From contig JAASSQ010000007.1 of NCBI GenBank assembly GCA_021767845.1, positions 1-27,448 of the forward strand: a stretch of DNA of 27,448 nucleotides. The letters run 5' to 3'. Position 1 is the first letter of the stretch, and each line of letters opens with the position of its first letter. The stretch comes from Roseovarius sp. (GTDB lineage Bacteria > Pseudomonadota > Alphaproteobacteria > Rhodobacterales > Rhodobacteraceae). The notes under the pieces are model-generated. The model saw only the letters and a program-made list of their open reading frames with translations. It made no database searches and was not told the DNA's origin. Below, piece after piece: positions 1 through 8,710 of this stretch. Position numbers and translations under genes: made by a program.

Positions 1-146
1 ACGACGCCGCCCGAAAGAAGCCACGGACCGCCGACCACATGCAGCCCCCATGCCGCGAAAAGGGCGGCGAACGACCCCCAGGTGCCGGGAGCGGGCCGCA
101 ACAATCCGACCTTGAAAAATGTTACAATCCAATGTGTTACGCTCAT
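1..146 (-). CDS. pgpA: Phosphatidylglycerophosphatase A, 5' part (truncated by window edge)
   Basis: The minus strand reads an ATG at 146-144 that shares the bases ATGA with the TGA stop of ispDF, and stays open to base 1 (48 codons visible). The visible peptide contains the stretch KVGLLRPAPGTWGS, which matches the N-terminal signature of PgpA-type phosphatidylglycerophosphatases (a G-L-L-x-x-A-P-G-T-W-G-S motif), followed by a hydrophobic segment. The family removes phosphate from phosphatidylglycerol phosphate at the inner membrane. The four-base overlap implies translational coupling to ispDF, and pgpA commonly follows ispDF in Rhodobacterales. The catalytic part lies outside the window, so only the N-terminus can be judged. 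Confidence 0.82.
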   Translation of the reverse strand, partial: MSVTHWIVTFFKVGLLRPAPGTWGSFAALFAAWGLHVVGGPWLLSGGV

Positions 147-1291
147 TTCTTCACCAAGGTTGCGGCGGCTTGGGCGGCGATGCCCTCTTCCCGACCGGTG
201 AAGCCCAGCCGTTCGGAGGTGGTCGCCTTGACGGAAATCCGGTCGGGTGTGACGCCGGTGATGCTGGACAGGGCGGCGATCATGGCGTCGGCATGGGGGC
301 CGATCCTTGGGCGCTCGCACACAAGAGTGACATCCATGTTATTGATTGAAAACCCTTTTTCCAATGCAAGGTCAACCGCGTGGCGCAGGAAGATGTGGCT
401 TTCAGCGCCTTTCCACTGGGGATCGGTGGGCGGGAAGTGGCGGCCGATGTCTCCGGCGGCGAGGGCCCCATATATTGCGTCCGTCAGCGCGTGCATCCCA
501 ACATCCGCGTCGGAATGGCCCTGCAACCCGCGGTCATGGGGAATCTGGACGCCACATAGGACGACATGGTCGCCGGGGCCGAAACGATGCACGTCGAACC
601 CTTGGCCGATGCGTATATCCATTTGATCTCGCAGTATTTTTTCTGCCCGATTGAAATCGTCGGGATGGGTGATCTTGAGGTTGGTCTCGTCGCCGTCGAG
701 GATGCGGACGGGAAGGCCAGCGGCGCGGGCGATCTCGACATCATCCGCCGCGTCGCCGTCATGTGTTCGGTGGGCGGCAAGAATATCGGAAAAAACAAAG
801 GCTTGCGGGGTCTGGGCGCGGAACAGGCCCGCCCGATCCTGTGTGCCGGAGACCAGGCCATCCGCCCCGCGCCAGAGCGCATCGGTGACGGGCAGGGCCG
901 GGGCGGCGGCCGCGGTGGCACCGGTCTGGATTTCGTACAAAATTGCAGAAATGGTCGCGGGTTTCGTACAACATCGGGCCACGTCGTGAACAAGTATGTA
1001 CGAAACCGGATCGTCGCCCCCGATCGCGTCGAGATGTTCCAGCCCGTTGCGCACGCTTTCGGCGCGGGTCGCGCCGCCGGTCGTGACCTCGACCCGCCCC
1101 CGGGGCGGGAAGCGGTCGAGATCCTGGGGGTGCAGGACAAGCACGATCCGGTCGATCGCCTCGACCGCCTCGAAGGCCGCGACGGTCCAGTCGATCACGC
1201 GGCGGCCGGCGAGGGGCTGCCACTGTTTCGGCATCTCCCCGCCCGCGCGTGTGCCGCGGCCCGCGGCGACGATGATGGCGGCGGTCGTCAT
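143..1291 (-). CDS. ispDF: Bifunctional IspD/IspF of the MEP isoprenoid pathway
   Basis: This 382-residue fusion combines two steps of the non-mevalonate pathway. The N-terminal IspD domain (about 1-215) forms 4-diphosphocytidyl-methylerythritol: it has the CTP-binding AAGRGTRAG segment (9-17) followed by PKQ (21-23), and a VHDVAR motif at 101-106. The C-terminal IspF domain begins near Met224 and makes the 2,4-cyclodiphosphate; its metal ligands D233, H235 (FDVH) and H267 (GMH) are all present. Full-length fusions of this size are typical of alphaproteobacteria. The ATG at 1291 directly precedes the IspD core and no earlier start is needed. It is divergent from dusB across a 157-bp gap (1292-1448) in which I see no convincing promoter, and its stop overlaps the pgpA start. 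Confidence 0.96.
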   Translation of the reverse strand: MTTAAIIVAAGRGTRAGGEMPKQWQPLAGRRVIDWTVAAFEAVEAIDRIVLVLHPQDLDRFPPRGRVEVTTGGATRAESVRNGLEHLDAIGGDDPVSYILVHDVARCCTKPATISAILYEIQTGATAAAAPALPVTDALWRGADGLVSGTQDRAGLFRAQTPQAFVFSDILAAHRTHDGDAADDVEIARAAGLPVRILDGDETNLKITHPDDFNRAEKILRDQMDIRIGQGFDVHRFGPGDHVVLCGVQIPHDRGLQGHSDADVGMHALTDAIYGALAAGDIGRHFPPTDPQWKGAESHIFLRHAVDLALEKGFSINNMDVTLVCERPRIGPHADAMIAALSSITGVTPDRISVKATTSERLGFTGREEGIAAQAAATLVKK

Positions 1292-1448
1292 GGCTCTTGA
1301 TTACGCGCAGGCCCGCGCAAGCGCAATGCCGGGAGCGGGCGCACAATTATTAAGCACTTGCCCGGAAACTGCGCTGGAAAAGCCCCGAAGACGTTGTTTA
1401 TACCCCGCCCGGCCAGTAGAAGAGCCCCAGTGCACAAGGATTAATCAC

Positions 1449-2444
1449 GTGACGCTATCCCTGACCGACTCGCACCTGTCGCCCCCGGTTTTCCTGGCCC
1501 CGCTGGCCGGAATCACGGATCTGCCGTTCCGCAACCTCGTGTCGCGGTTCGGGGCGGGGCTGGTGGTGAGCGAGATGGTCGCGAGCCAGGAGATGGTGCA
1601 GGCCAAGCCCGGCGTGCGCGAAAAGGCCGAGCTGGGCGTGGGGATCGAGAACACGGCGGTGCAGCTGGCCGGGCGCGAGGCGCACTGGATGGCCGAGGCG
1701 GCGCGCAAGGTTGAAGCGGATGGTGCGCGGATCATCGACATCAACATGGGCTGCCCGGCCAAGAAGGTCACCAGCGCCAGCGGGTCGGGGGCGAGCGGGT
1801 CGGCCTTGATGAAGGATCTCGACCATGCGCTGAGCCTGATCGAGGCGGTGGTGAATGCGGTGGGGATTCCGGTGACGCTGAAGACCCGGCTGGGATGGGA
1901 TGACACACTGCTGAACGCCCCCGAGCTTGCGCGGCGGGCCGAGGCGGCGGGGGTGCGGATGATCACGATCCACGGGCGCACACGGTGCCAGTTTTACAAG
2001 GGGCAGGCCGATTGGGCCGCGATCCGGGCCGTCAAGGAGGCGGTGGATATTCCGGTGATCGCCAATGGCGACATCGTGGACGCGGGCTGTGCGCGCGAGG
2101 CGCTGCGCCTGTCGGGGGCCGATGGCGTGATGATCGGGCGCGGCGCGCAGGGGCGGCCGTGGCTGCTGGCGCAGGTGGCGGCCGATCTGTGGGGTCTGCC
2201 CGCGCCAGAGGTGCCGGAAGGCGCGGCGCTGACCGATCTGGTCGCGGGGCATTACGAGGAGATGCTGCGGTTCTACGGGTGCGAGCTGGGCAACCGCGTC
2301 GCACGCAAGCACCTGGGCTGGTACCTGGATGACGCGGGCACGGGGGTCGCGCTGCGCAAGCGTATCCTGACCAGCCGCGACCCGGACGAGGTGCTGCGCC
2401 TTTTGCCGCAGGCGATGCGCGACGGCGAAAGGGCCGCGGCATGA
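1449..2444 (+). CDS. dusB: tRNA-dihydrouridine synthase B (NifR3)
   Basis: This FMN-dependent enzyme reduces uridine to dihydrouridine in tRNA. The GTG at 1449 is chosen because AAGGA lies eight bases upstream and because it places the conserved FLAPLAGITDLPFR start at residues 15-28. The open frame extends much further upstream, but that part is the shadow of ispDF. The resulting 331 residues match the family. The NMGCPAKKV motif (99-107) carries the catalytic Cys102; HGRTR, NGDI and the phosphate-binding GADGVMIGRGAQGRPW region follow. In Rhodobacter capsulatus this gene was named nifR3 and heads the ntrBC operon. The same order is seen here, with the stop overlapping the ntrB ATG by four bases (ATGA). 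Confidence 0.94.
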   Translation: MTLSLTDSHLSPPVFLAPLAGITDLPFRNLVSRFGAGLVVSEMVASQEMVQAKPGVREKAELGVGIENTAVQLAGREAHWMAEAARKVEADGARIIDINMGCPAKKVTSASGSGASGSALMKDLDHALSLIEAVVNAVGIPVTLKTRLGWDDTLLNAPELARRAEAAGVRMITIHGRTRCQFYKGQADWAAIRAVKEAVDIPVIANGDIVDAGCAREALRLSGADGVMIGRGAQGRPWLLAQVAADLWGLPAPEVPEGAALTDLVAGHYEEMLRFYGCELGNRVARKHLGWYLDDAGTGVALRKRILTSRDPDEVLRLLPQAMRDGERAAA

Positions 2445-3532
2445 TCGACCACAACGACACGCTCTGGACCTCGTTGCCGGTGCCGGCGGTTCTGGTGGAT
2501 GGCCGCGACCGGGTGGTGCAGATCAACCCGGCGGCCGAGGGGTTCCTGATGACCTCGACCAAGTCGATCGCGGGCCAGCCGGTCTGGGATACCGTGATGG
2601 TGGATGCGCCGCTGGAAGAGGCGTTCGAGCGGGCGCGCAACAACGATTCGCCCCTGTTCGTCAATGACGTGGACGTGGGCACCGGCGACCGCGCGCCGCT
2701 GCATTGCAACTTGCAGGTGGCGCCGATGGCGGGCGAGCCGGGGCACATGCTGATGCTGATCTCGCCGCGCGAGCTGGCCGGGCGTGTCACGCAAGGCCAA
2801 TCGGTGAAATCGGCGGCCAAGTCGGCGATCGGCATGGCCGAAATGCTGGCGCACGAGATCAAGAACCCGCTGGCTGGCATCACCGGGGCCGCGCAGCTTT
2901 TGTCGATGAACCTGAACAAGGACGACCTGGAACTGACCGACCTGATCGTCAGCGAAAGCCGCCGGATCGTGGGGCTGCTGGAGCAGGTCGAGCAGTTCGG
3001 CAACGTGACAACGCCCCGGATGAAGGCGGTCAACGTGCATGACGTGCTGGACCGCGCGCGGCGGTCCGCGATCCTGGGATTTGCGGCCGACATGACGATC
3101 GTGGAGGATTACGACCCCTCGCTGCCGCTGGCGCTTGGCGATCCCGACCAGCTTTTGCAGGTGGTCCTGAACCTGCTGAAGAACGCCTCGGAGGCGGCCG
3201 GGCCGGGCGGCGGCGTGATCCGGCTGCACACCTATTACGAACAGTCGCTGCGCGTGCGGCGCAGCAATGGCAGCGGCCAGTCGCTGCCGTTGCAGATCGA
3301 GGTGATCGACGATGGGCCGGGCCTGCCGCCCGACATCGCCGAGGACATTTTCGACCCCTTCGTGTCGGGCCGCGAGAACGGCACGGGGCTGGGCCTCGCG
3401 CTGGCGGCAAAGATCATTTCGGACCATGACGGGTGGATCTCCGTCAGCTCGGTGCCGGGGCGGACGGTGTTCCGCATCTCGCTGCCCCGCGCGCCTGAGC
3501 ACCTGTCCGACCCCAACGAGGAGCAAGGCTGA
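2441..3532 (+). CDS. ntrB: Nitrogen regulation sensor kinase NtrB
   Basis: This is a soluble 363-residue histidine kinase/phosphatase that sets the phosphorylation of NtrC according to nitrogen status, normally through a PII protein. It has an N-terminal PAS-like domain (about 10-110), then the phosphoacceptor H-box LAHEIKNPL with His138, the N-box with N244 and N248, the DDGPGLP G1 box (290-296) and the GTGLGLAL G2 box (314-321). No membrane helix or signal peptide is visible, as expected for NtrB/GlnL. It starts inside the dusB stop (ATGA) and its TGA overlaps the ntrC ATG by one base (TGATG), so dusB, ntrB and ntrC are probably one coupled transcript. Confidence 0.95.
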   Translation: MIDHNDTLWTSLPVPAVLVDGRDRVVQINPAAEGFLMTSTKSIAGQPVWDTVMVDAPLEEAFERARNNDSPLFVNDVDVGTGDRAPLHCNLQVAPMAGEPGHMLMLISPRELAGRVTQGQSVKSAAKSAIGMAEMLAHEIKNPLAGITGAAQLLSMNLNKDDLELTDLIVSESRRIVGLLEQVEQFGNVTTPRMKAVNVHDVLDRARRSAILGFAADMTIVEDYDPSLPLALGDPDQLLQVVLNLLKNASEAAGPGGGVIRLHTYYEQSLRVRRSNGSGQSLPLQIEVIDDGPGLPPDIAEDIFDPFVSGRENGTGLGLALAAKIISDHDGWISVSSVPGRTVFRISLPRAPEHLSDPNEEQG

Positions 3533-4896
3533 TGGATGGCACGGTTCTGGTTGCCGATGACGACCGCACGATTCGCACGGTTCTGACACAGGCGCTGACG
3601 CGGGCGGGGTGCAAGGTGCACGCGACCTCGTCATTGACCACGCTGATGCGGTGGGTCGGCGAGGGCAAGGGCGACGTGGTGATCTCGGACGTGATGATGC
3701 CGGATGGGAACGGGCTGGAGATGCTGCCCAAGATCGCGCAGGACCGGCCCGGCCTGCCGGTGATCGTGATCTCGGCGCAGAACACGATCATGACGGCGAT
3801 CCAGGCCGAGGAGGCCGACGCCTATGACTACCTGCCCAAGCCCTTCGATCTGCCCGACCTGATGAAGCGCACGGCGCGGGCGCTGGAGGCGCGGGCGCGC
3901 ACGCCCGCGTCGGCCCCCGAGGAGGAGGACAGGCCGGATGAACTGCCGCTGGTCGGGCGCACCGCGGCGATGCAGGCGCTGTATCGTGTCGTGGCGCGGA
4001 TCATGAACACCGATCTGCCGGTGATGATTACCGGCGAATCGGGCACCGGCAAGTCGCTGATCGCGCGCGCGATCCACGACTTCTCGGACCGGCGCACGCT
4101 GCCATTCGTCACCGTCACGCCCGCCGACCTGACCGATCTGGAGGGGCCGGCCAAGGTGATGGCGCGGGCCAAGGGCGGCACGATCGTTCTGGACGAGGTG
4201 GCCGATCTGGACGCCGATGCGCAGGGGCGCGTGGTGCGGATGATGGATGCGCCGGGCGATCACGTGCCGCGGTTCATGGCCACGAGCCAGGCGCGCCTGT
4301 CCGAGCGGATGGAGGGCGGCAAGCTGCGCGACGACCTGTATTACCGGCTGTCGGGTGCGATGATCGAGGTGCCGAGCCTGCGCGAGCGGGTGGACGACAT
4401 CCCGCTGCTGGCCGCGCATTTCCTGGCGCGGGCCGAGCGCGAGGGCAACCCGCCCCATGCCCTGTCGGCCGAGGCCGAGGAGCTGATGCGCGCCTACAGC
4501 TGGCCCGGCAACGTGCGCCAGCTTGAGAACACGGTGCGCCGGATCGGGCTGACCGCGCGCGCCGAGGAGATCAGCCGCGCCGAGGTGGAGGCCGTTCTGG
4601 GCAACCAGCCCGAGGCGCAGCCGGTGCTGGGGCAGGGCGATGGCGAGAAGCTGGCCGCGTCGGTGGCACGGCACCTGCGGCGGTATTTCGACCTGCATGG
4701 CAACATGCTGCCGCCGCCGGGGCTTTATGCGCGGATCCTGCGCGAGGTGGAGATGCCGCTGATCGAGATCGCGCTGGACGCCACGGGCGGAAACCAGGCG
4801 AAATGCGCCGACCTTTTGGGGATCAACCGGAATACCCTGCGCAAGAAGATCAAGGATCTCGATATTCACGTGACACGCCGCCGCAAGTTGATGTAA
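3532..4896 (+). CDS. ntrC: Response regulator NtrC lacking the GAFTGA loop
   Basis: This is the DNA-binding partner of NtrB (454 residues). The receiver domain has the acidic pair D10/D11, phosphoacceptor D53 and K103. The AAA+ domain has Walker A GESGTGKS (168-175) and Walker B GGTIVLDE (215-222). A GNVRQL segment (326-331) and a C-terminal Fis-type helix-turn-helix (about 409-445) follow. The GAFTGA loop that contacts sigma-54 is absent: only 47 residues separate Walker A K174 from Walker B D221, clearly fewer than in enterobacterial NtrC. R. capsulatus NtrC is known to lack GAFTGA and to activate sigma-70 promoters, so this protein probably does the same. The AAA+ core is otherwise complete, which argues against simple decay. 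Confidence 0.95.
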   Translation: MDGTVLVADDDRTIRTVLTQALTRAGCKVHATSSLTTLMRWVGEGKGDVVISDVMMPDGNGLEMLPKIAQDRPGLPVIVISAQNTIMTAIQAEEADAYDYLPKPFDLPDLMKRTARALEARARTPASAPEEEDRPDELPLVGRTAAMQALYRVVARIMNTDLPVMITGESGTGKSLIARAIHDFSDRRTLPFVTVTPADLTDLEGPAKVMARAKGGTIVLDEVADLDADAQGRVVRMMDAPGDHVPRFMATSQARLSERMEGGKLRDDLYYRLSGAMIEVPSLRERVDDIPLLAAHFLARAEREGNPPHALSAEAEELMRAYSWPGNVRQLENTVRRIGLTARAEEISRAEVEAVLGNQPEAQPVLGQGDGEKLAASVARHLRRYFDLHGNMLPPPGLYARILREVEMPLIEIALDATGGNQAKCADLLGINRNTLRKKIKDLDIHVTRRRKLM

Positions 4897-4994
4897 AACT
4901 GCAACATGCTTGTGGCTTTTGGGGCGGCAGCGCCCTGCCGGGCCACATCTTGCGGTGCGCCCGAAGAGGCGCCACAATCTGATGGGGGCAGGAC

Positions 4995-7253
4995 GTGGCG
5001 GCGACGACACGCAAATGGACATGGGAGCGCGTGAACCGCCTGCGCCGGATGCAGCGCCTTCGCACCGTCGGCACGTTCGCGCTGGTCGTCCTCGGGCCGG
5101 TGCTGGCGGTGCTGACCTACCTGGTGATGGGGCCGCTGGACCAGGGCGCGTCCTCGAACGTGCTGCGGATCGTGCTGCTGACCGATCTCGTCTATGTCAT
5201 CGTGGTGGCCGCGCTGGTGATGCAGCGGGTCGCCCGGATGATCGCGGCGCGGCGCAAACGCTCGGCCGGGTCGCGGCTGCACTTGCGGCTGACGGGGGTT
5301 TTCGCGCTCATGGCCCTTTTGCCCACGATCGCGGTGGCGGTCTTTGCCACCTTGTCGGTCAACATGGGGCTGGAGGCGTGGTTCTCGGACCGGGTGGGCC
5401 GCGTGGTCGATACCTCGGTCGCCGCCGCGCAGGCCTATGAGGACGAGCACCGCCGCGACCTGGTGGCGGATGCGCGGGTTCTGGCCTCGGTCATCAACGC
5501 GACCAAGCGGGCCACGGTGTTCATGGATGACGGCGAGATCCGGCAGGTTCTGTCGCGCGGCCAGCGCGAGATCCAGCGGGGTCTGCGCGAGGCCTTCGTG
5601 ATCGACGGCACCGGCGAGATCCGGGCGCGCGGCGAACGGTCCTACCTGTTCGACTACGAAAAACCCACGCAGGCGCAGATCGCGCGATCCGTCGAAGAGG
5701 GCGTCGTGGTGATCCGCGACTGGGACAACAACGAGTTCCGCGCGCTGATGCCGCTGGACGCGATCCCGGACCGGTATCTCTATGTCAGCCGCAACGTGGA
5801 TGGCGACATCCTGAGCCTGCTGGACGAAACCCAGGAGACCGCGCGCTTCTACGAGCAGCGCGAAAGCGAACGCGGCCGGGTGCTGTTCGAGTTCGGGCTG
5901 GTCTACCTGGGCTTCGCGGTGATCCTGATCCTGGCGGCGGTGTGGCTGGGCATGTGGTTCGCCGAGCGGCTGTCGCGGCCCGTGGGGCGCCTGACGAGCG
6001 CGGCGCAGCGGGTGGGCGAGGGCGACCTGGACGTGACGGTGCGCGAGGAAGAGGGCGATGACGAGATCGCCCAGCTTGGCACCTATTTCAACCAGATGAC
6101 CCGGCAGTTGAAGCGGCAGCGCGAAACGCTCTTGTCCAACACCCAGCAGATCGAGCGGCGCCGGCGGCTGTTCGATTCGGTGCTGGGGTCGGTGTCGTCA
6201 GGCGTCGTGGGGCTGGATGTGCGCGGGCGCGTGACCTTCGTGAACCGCGCCGCCGAGCGGCTGCTGGACTGGCAGGAGGACCGGGCGCTGACCGCGCTGA
6301 GCGTGGCGGTGCCCGAATTCGGTGCGCTCTTCGACAAGCTGAAGGCAAGTTCCAGCGGCTTCGTGCAGGAGGAAATCAAGGTCAGCCGCAACGGCCGTGT
6401 GGAAAACCTGCTGGTGCGGATGTCCACAAGGCGCAGCGAGGCGGGCAAGCGCGAGGGCTATGTCGTGGCCTTCGACGACGTGACCGATCTGGTCGCGGCG
6501 CAGCGGATGGCGGCCTGGGGCGACGTGGCGCGGCGCATCGCGCACGAGATCAAGAACCCGCTGACCCCGATCAAGCTGTCGGCGCAGCGCATCAACCGCA
6601 AGTTCGGCCGCGTCCTGACCGAGGCGCAGGCGGCCGACCTGACGCAACTGACCGACGTGGTGGTGCGCCAGACCGACGATCTGCGGCGGATCGTGGACGA
6701 GTTCTCGAAATTTGCGCGGATGCCCGAGCCCGAAACCCGGCCCGAGAGCCTGAACAAGCTGCTGCGCGAGGCGGCGCTGTTGCAGGAGGCGGGCCAGCCG
6801 GAGGTGACCTTCGACATCTCGCTGGCCGACGATGCGCTGCTGGCCAATGTCGATCCGACGATGATAAGCCAGGCGCTGACCAACCTGACCAAGAATGCCG
6901 GCGAAGCGATCGAAAGCCTGCGGGAGGCCGGTGCGCCCGAGGGGCATCGCCCCGAGATCCGCATTTCCAGCACGGTCGAGGACGGGCAGGCGGTGTTGCG
7001 CATCGCCGACAACGGGATCGGCCTGCCCGAGGATCGGGCGCAGCTGTTCGAACCTTACGTGACCACGCGCGAGAAGGGCACGGGCCTGGGGCTGCCGATC
7101 GTCAAGAAGATCATCGAGGAACACGGGGGCACCCTTGTTCTGGAGGACGCGCCCGCCTTTGCCGAGGGGGCGCACAGGGGGGCCATGGCGGTGATCCGGC
7201 TGCCATTGCTGCGCGCCGGGGAGGAGACGGCCATGACACAGGAAGCGGTGTGA
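4995..7253 (+). CDS. ntrY: Membrane sensor histidine kinase NtrY
   Basis: This 752-residue transmembrane kinase pairs with NtrX. Three N-terminal hydrophobic helices (about 26-48, 58-76, 100-122) and a fourth (about 298-323) enclose a periplasmic sensor region of roughly 175 residues. HAMP (about 325-378), PAS (about 390-500), the H-box IAHEIKNPLTP with His517, the N-box (N630, N634), DNGIGLP (672-678) and GTGLGLP (695-701) follow. The start is a GTG with GGGGGCAGGA just upstream. The 98-bp gap after ntrC (4897-4994) contains a GGCAG/CTGCC hairpin without a T-run, so a separate promoter or partial read-through is possible. NtrYX systems have been linked to nitrogen and to redox/respiratory control in alphaproteobacteria; the signal cannot be read from sequence. 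Confidence 0.95.
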   Translation: MAATTRKWTWERVNRLRRMQRLRTVGTFALVVLGPVLAVLTYLVMGPLDQGASSNVLRIVLLTDLVYVIVVAALVMQRVARMIAARRKRSAGSRLHLRLTGVFALMALLPTIAVAVFATLSVNMGLEAWFSDRVGRVVDTSVAAAQAYEDEHRRDLVADARVLASVINATKRATVFMDDGEIRQVLSRGQREIQRGLREAFVIDGTGEIRARGERSYLFDYEKPTQAQIARSVEEGVVVIRDWDNNEFRALMPLDAIPDRYLYVSRNVDGDILSLLDETQETARFYEQRESERGRVLFEFGLVYLGFAVILILAAVWLGMWFAERLSRPVGRLTSAAQRVGEGDLDVTVREEEGDDEIAQLGTYFNQMTRQLKRQRETLLSNTQQIERRRRLFDSVLGSVSSGVVGLDVRGRVTFVNRAAERLLDWQEDRALTALSVAVPEFGALFDKLKASSSGFVQEEIKVSRNGRVENLLVRMSTRRSEAGKREGYVVAFDDVTDLVAAQRMAAWGDVARRIAHEIKNPLTPIKLSAQRINRKFGRVLTEAQAADLTQLTDVVVRQTDDLRRIVDEFSKFARMPEPETRPESLNKLLREAALLQEAGQPEVTFDISLADDALLANVDPTMISQALTNLTKNAGEAIESLREAGAPEGHRPEIRISSTVEDGQAVLRIADNGIGLPEDRAQLFEPYVTTREKGTGLGLPIVKKIIEEHGGTLVLEDAPAFAEGAHRGAMAVIRLPLLRAGEETAMTQEAV

Positions 7254-7259
7254 GGGATT

Positions 7260-8669
7260 ATGGGTGACATTCTGATTGTGGACGACGAACGGGACATTCG
7301 CGAACTGATCGCGGATATCCTTCAGGACGAGGGCTATGGCACGCGGCTGGCGGGATCGTCGGATGAATGCATGGCCGAGATCTCGGGCGACCTGCCGGCG
7401 CTGTTGATCCTGGATATCTGGCTGAAGGACAGCCAGATGGACGGGATCGACATCCTGAAGGCGGTGAAGCGCGATCACCCGGAGGTTCCGGTCGTTATCA
7501 TCTCGGGTCACGGCAATATCGAGATCGCCGTCGCGGCCATCAAGCAGGGGGCCTATGACTTCATCGAGAAGCCGTTCAACATCGACCAGCTTCTGGTGGT
7601 GATCCGGCGCGCGATGGAGACCAGCCGGCTGCGCCGCGAGAACCAGCAGCTCAAGCGGCGCGAGACCGAGCCGGCGCAGATGCTGGGCGAAAGCGCGGCG
7701 TTCCGAACGCTGGTTTCGCAATTGGACAAGGTGACCAAGTCGAACGGCCGGGTGATGCTGACCGGCCCTGCGGGGTCGGGCAAGGAGTTGGCCGCACGCT
7801 ACATCCACGCCAATTCGCTGCGCGCGGATGCGCCCTTCGTCTGCGTCAGTTGCGCCTCGATCGAGCCCGACCGCATGGAAGAGGTGCTGTTCGGTCGCGA
7901 AAGCGAGGAGCGCGGGATCGAACCCGGCATGCTGGAAGAGGCGCATGGCGGTGTGATCTATTTCGACGAGGTCGCCGACATGCCGCTTGGCACGCAGTCG
8001 AAAATCCTGCGCGTGCTGGTCGATCAGACCTTCCTGCGGGTAGGCGGCAGCGACAAGGTGGAAGTGGATTTGCGGGTCATTTCCTCGACCAGCCGCGACC
8101 TGGAAGCCGAGATCGCCGCCGAGCGGTTCCGCCGCGAACTTTATCACCGGCTGAACGTGGTGCCGATCGAGGTGCCCAGCCTGGAGGAGCGGCGCGAGGA
8201 TATTCCCGGTCTGGCGCGCCATTTCATCGAAACGCTCAACCGCACGCAGGGCCTGCCGCTGCGCGAGATGAGCGAAGAGGCCGCCGCGCTTTTGCAGACG
8301 ATGAACTGGCCCGGCAACGTGCGCCAGTTGCGCAACATGATCGAGCGGGTGCTGATCCTTGGCGACGCGACTGGCGAGATCAAGGCCGCCGAACTGCCGA
8401 CCGAGGCGCAGGCCCCGGCCGAGGAGGGCCGCGTCGTGCTGGCTGGATCGGTGGCCACGATGCCCCTGCGCGAGGCGCGGGAGGCGTTCGAGCGGGAATA
8501 CCTGATGACGCAGATCAACCGTTTCGGTGGCAATATCAGCCGCACCGCCGAGTTCGTGGGCATGGAGCGCAGCGCGCTACACCGCAAGCTGAAATCGCTT
8601 GGCGTGGTGACCGGCGCCAAGGGCGGCCGAGCGAATGGCGAGGCCACCGACGAGACCGCCGCCGGCTGA
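7260..8669 (+). CDS. ntrX: Response regulator NtrX
   Basis: This is the regulator partner of NtrY (469 residues). The receiver has D52 as phosphoacceptor and K104. The AAA+ domain has Walker A GPAGSGKE (169-176) and Walker B GGVIYFDE (230-237), then GNVRQL (352-357) and a Fis-type helix-turn-helix (about 415-447). Where sigma-54 activators carry GAFTGA there is instead an acidic ESEERGIEPG stretch (214-223), as is usual for NtrX, so sigma-54-independent action is expected. It begins six bases after ntrY; GAGG overlapping the ntrY stop serves as ribosome site. After the stop there are only small CCGGC/GCCGG and CTGAG/CTCAG stems and no T-run. Confidence 0.95.
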   Translation: MGDILIVDDERDIRELIADILQDEGYGTRLAGSSDECMAEISGDLPALLILDIWLKDSQMDGIDILKAVKRDHPEVPVVIISGHGNIEIAVAAIKQGAYDFIEKPFNIDQLLVVIRRAMETSRLRRENQQLKRRETEPAQMLGESAAFRTLVSQLDKVTKSNGRVMLTGPAGSGKELAARYIHANSLRADAPFVCVSCASIEPDRMEEVLFGRESEERGIEPGMLEEAHGGVIYFDEVADMPLGTQSKILRVLVDQTFLRVGGSDKVEVDLRVISSTSRDLEAEIAAERFRRELYHRLNVVPIEVPSLEERREDIPGLARHFIETLNRTQGLPLREMSEEAAALLQTMNWPGNVRQLRNMIERVLILGDATGEIKAAELPTEAQAPAEEGRVVLAGSVATMPLREAREAFEREYLMTQINRFGGNISRTAEFVGMERSALHRKLKSLGVVTGAKGGRANGEATDETAAG

Positions 8670-8710
8670 GCCGGGTCTCAGGCCGACGCGCGTGTCAGGG
8701 GGCCGGGGTG

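Noticed and set aside
996..1448. In-frame upstream extension of dusB starting at an ATG at 996
   Set aside because: This stretch is antisense to the conserved IspD domain, and the extra residues resemble no Dus protein. The GTG at 1449 has a proper ribosome site and gives the family length.
1292..1448. Promoter or NtrC site upstream of dusB-ntrBC
   Set aside because: Scattered TTG and TATA-like pieces (for example TATACC near 1399) do not combine at acceptable spacing, and no convincing NtrC half-site pair was seen. A promoter must exist here but I cannot place it.
2273..3634. Long minus-strand open frames opposite ntrBC, and similar ones opposite trkA, ntrYX, hflX and the octaheme gene
   Set aside because: In this high-GC DNA stop codons are rare on the opposite strand. 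The translations are Arg/His/Pro-rich, lack domains, and lie antisense to well-supported genes.
4897..4994. Terminator between ntrC and ntrY
   Set aside because: GGCAG/CTGCC and GCGCC/GGCGC stems exist but no T-run follows, so termination cannot be supported.
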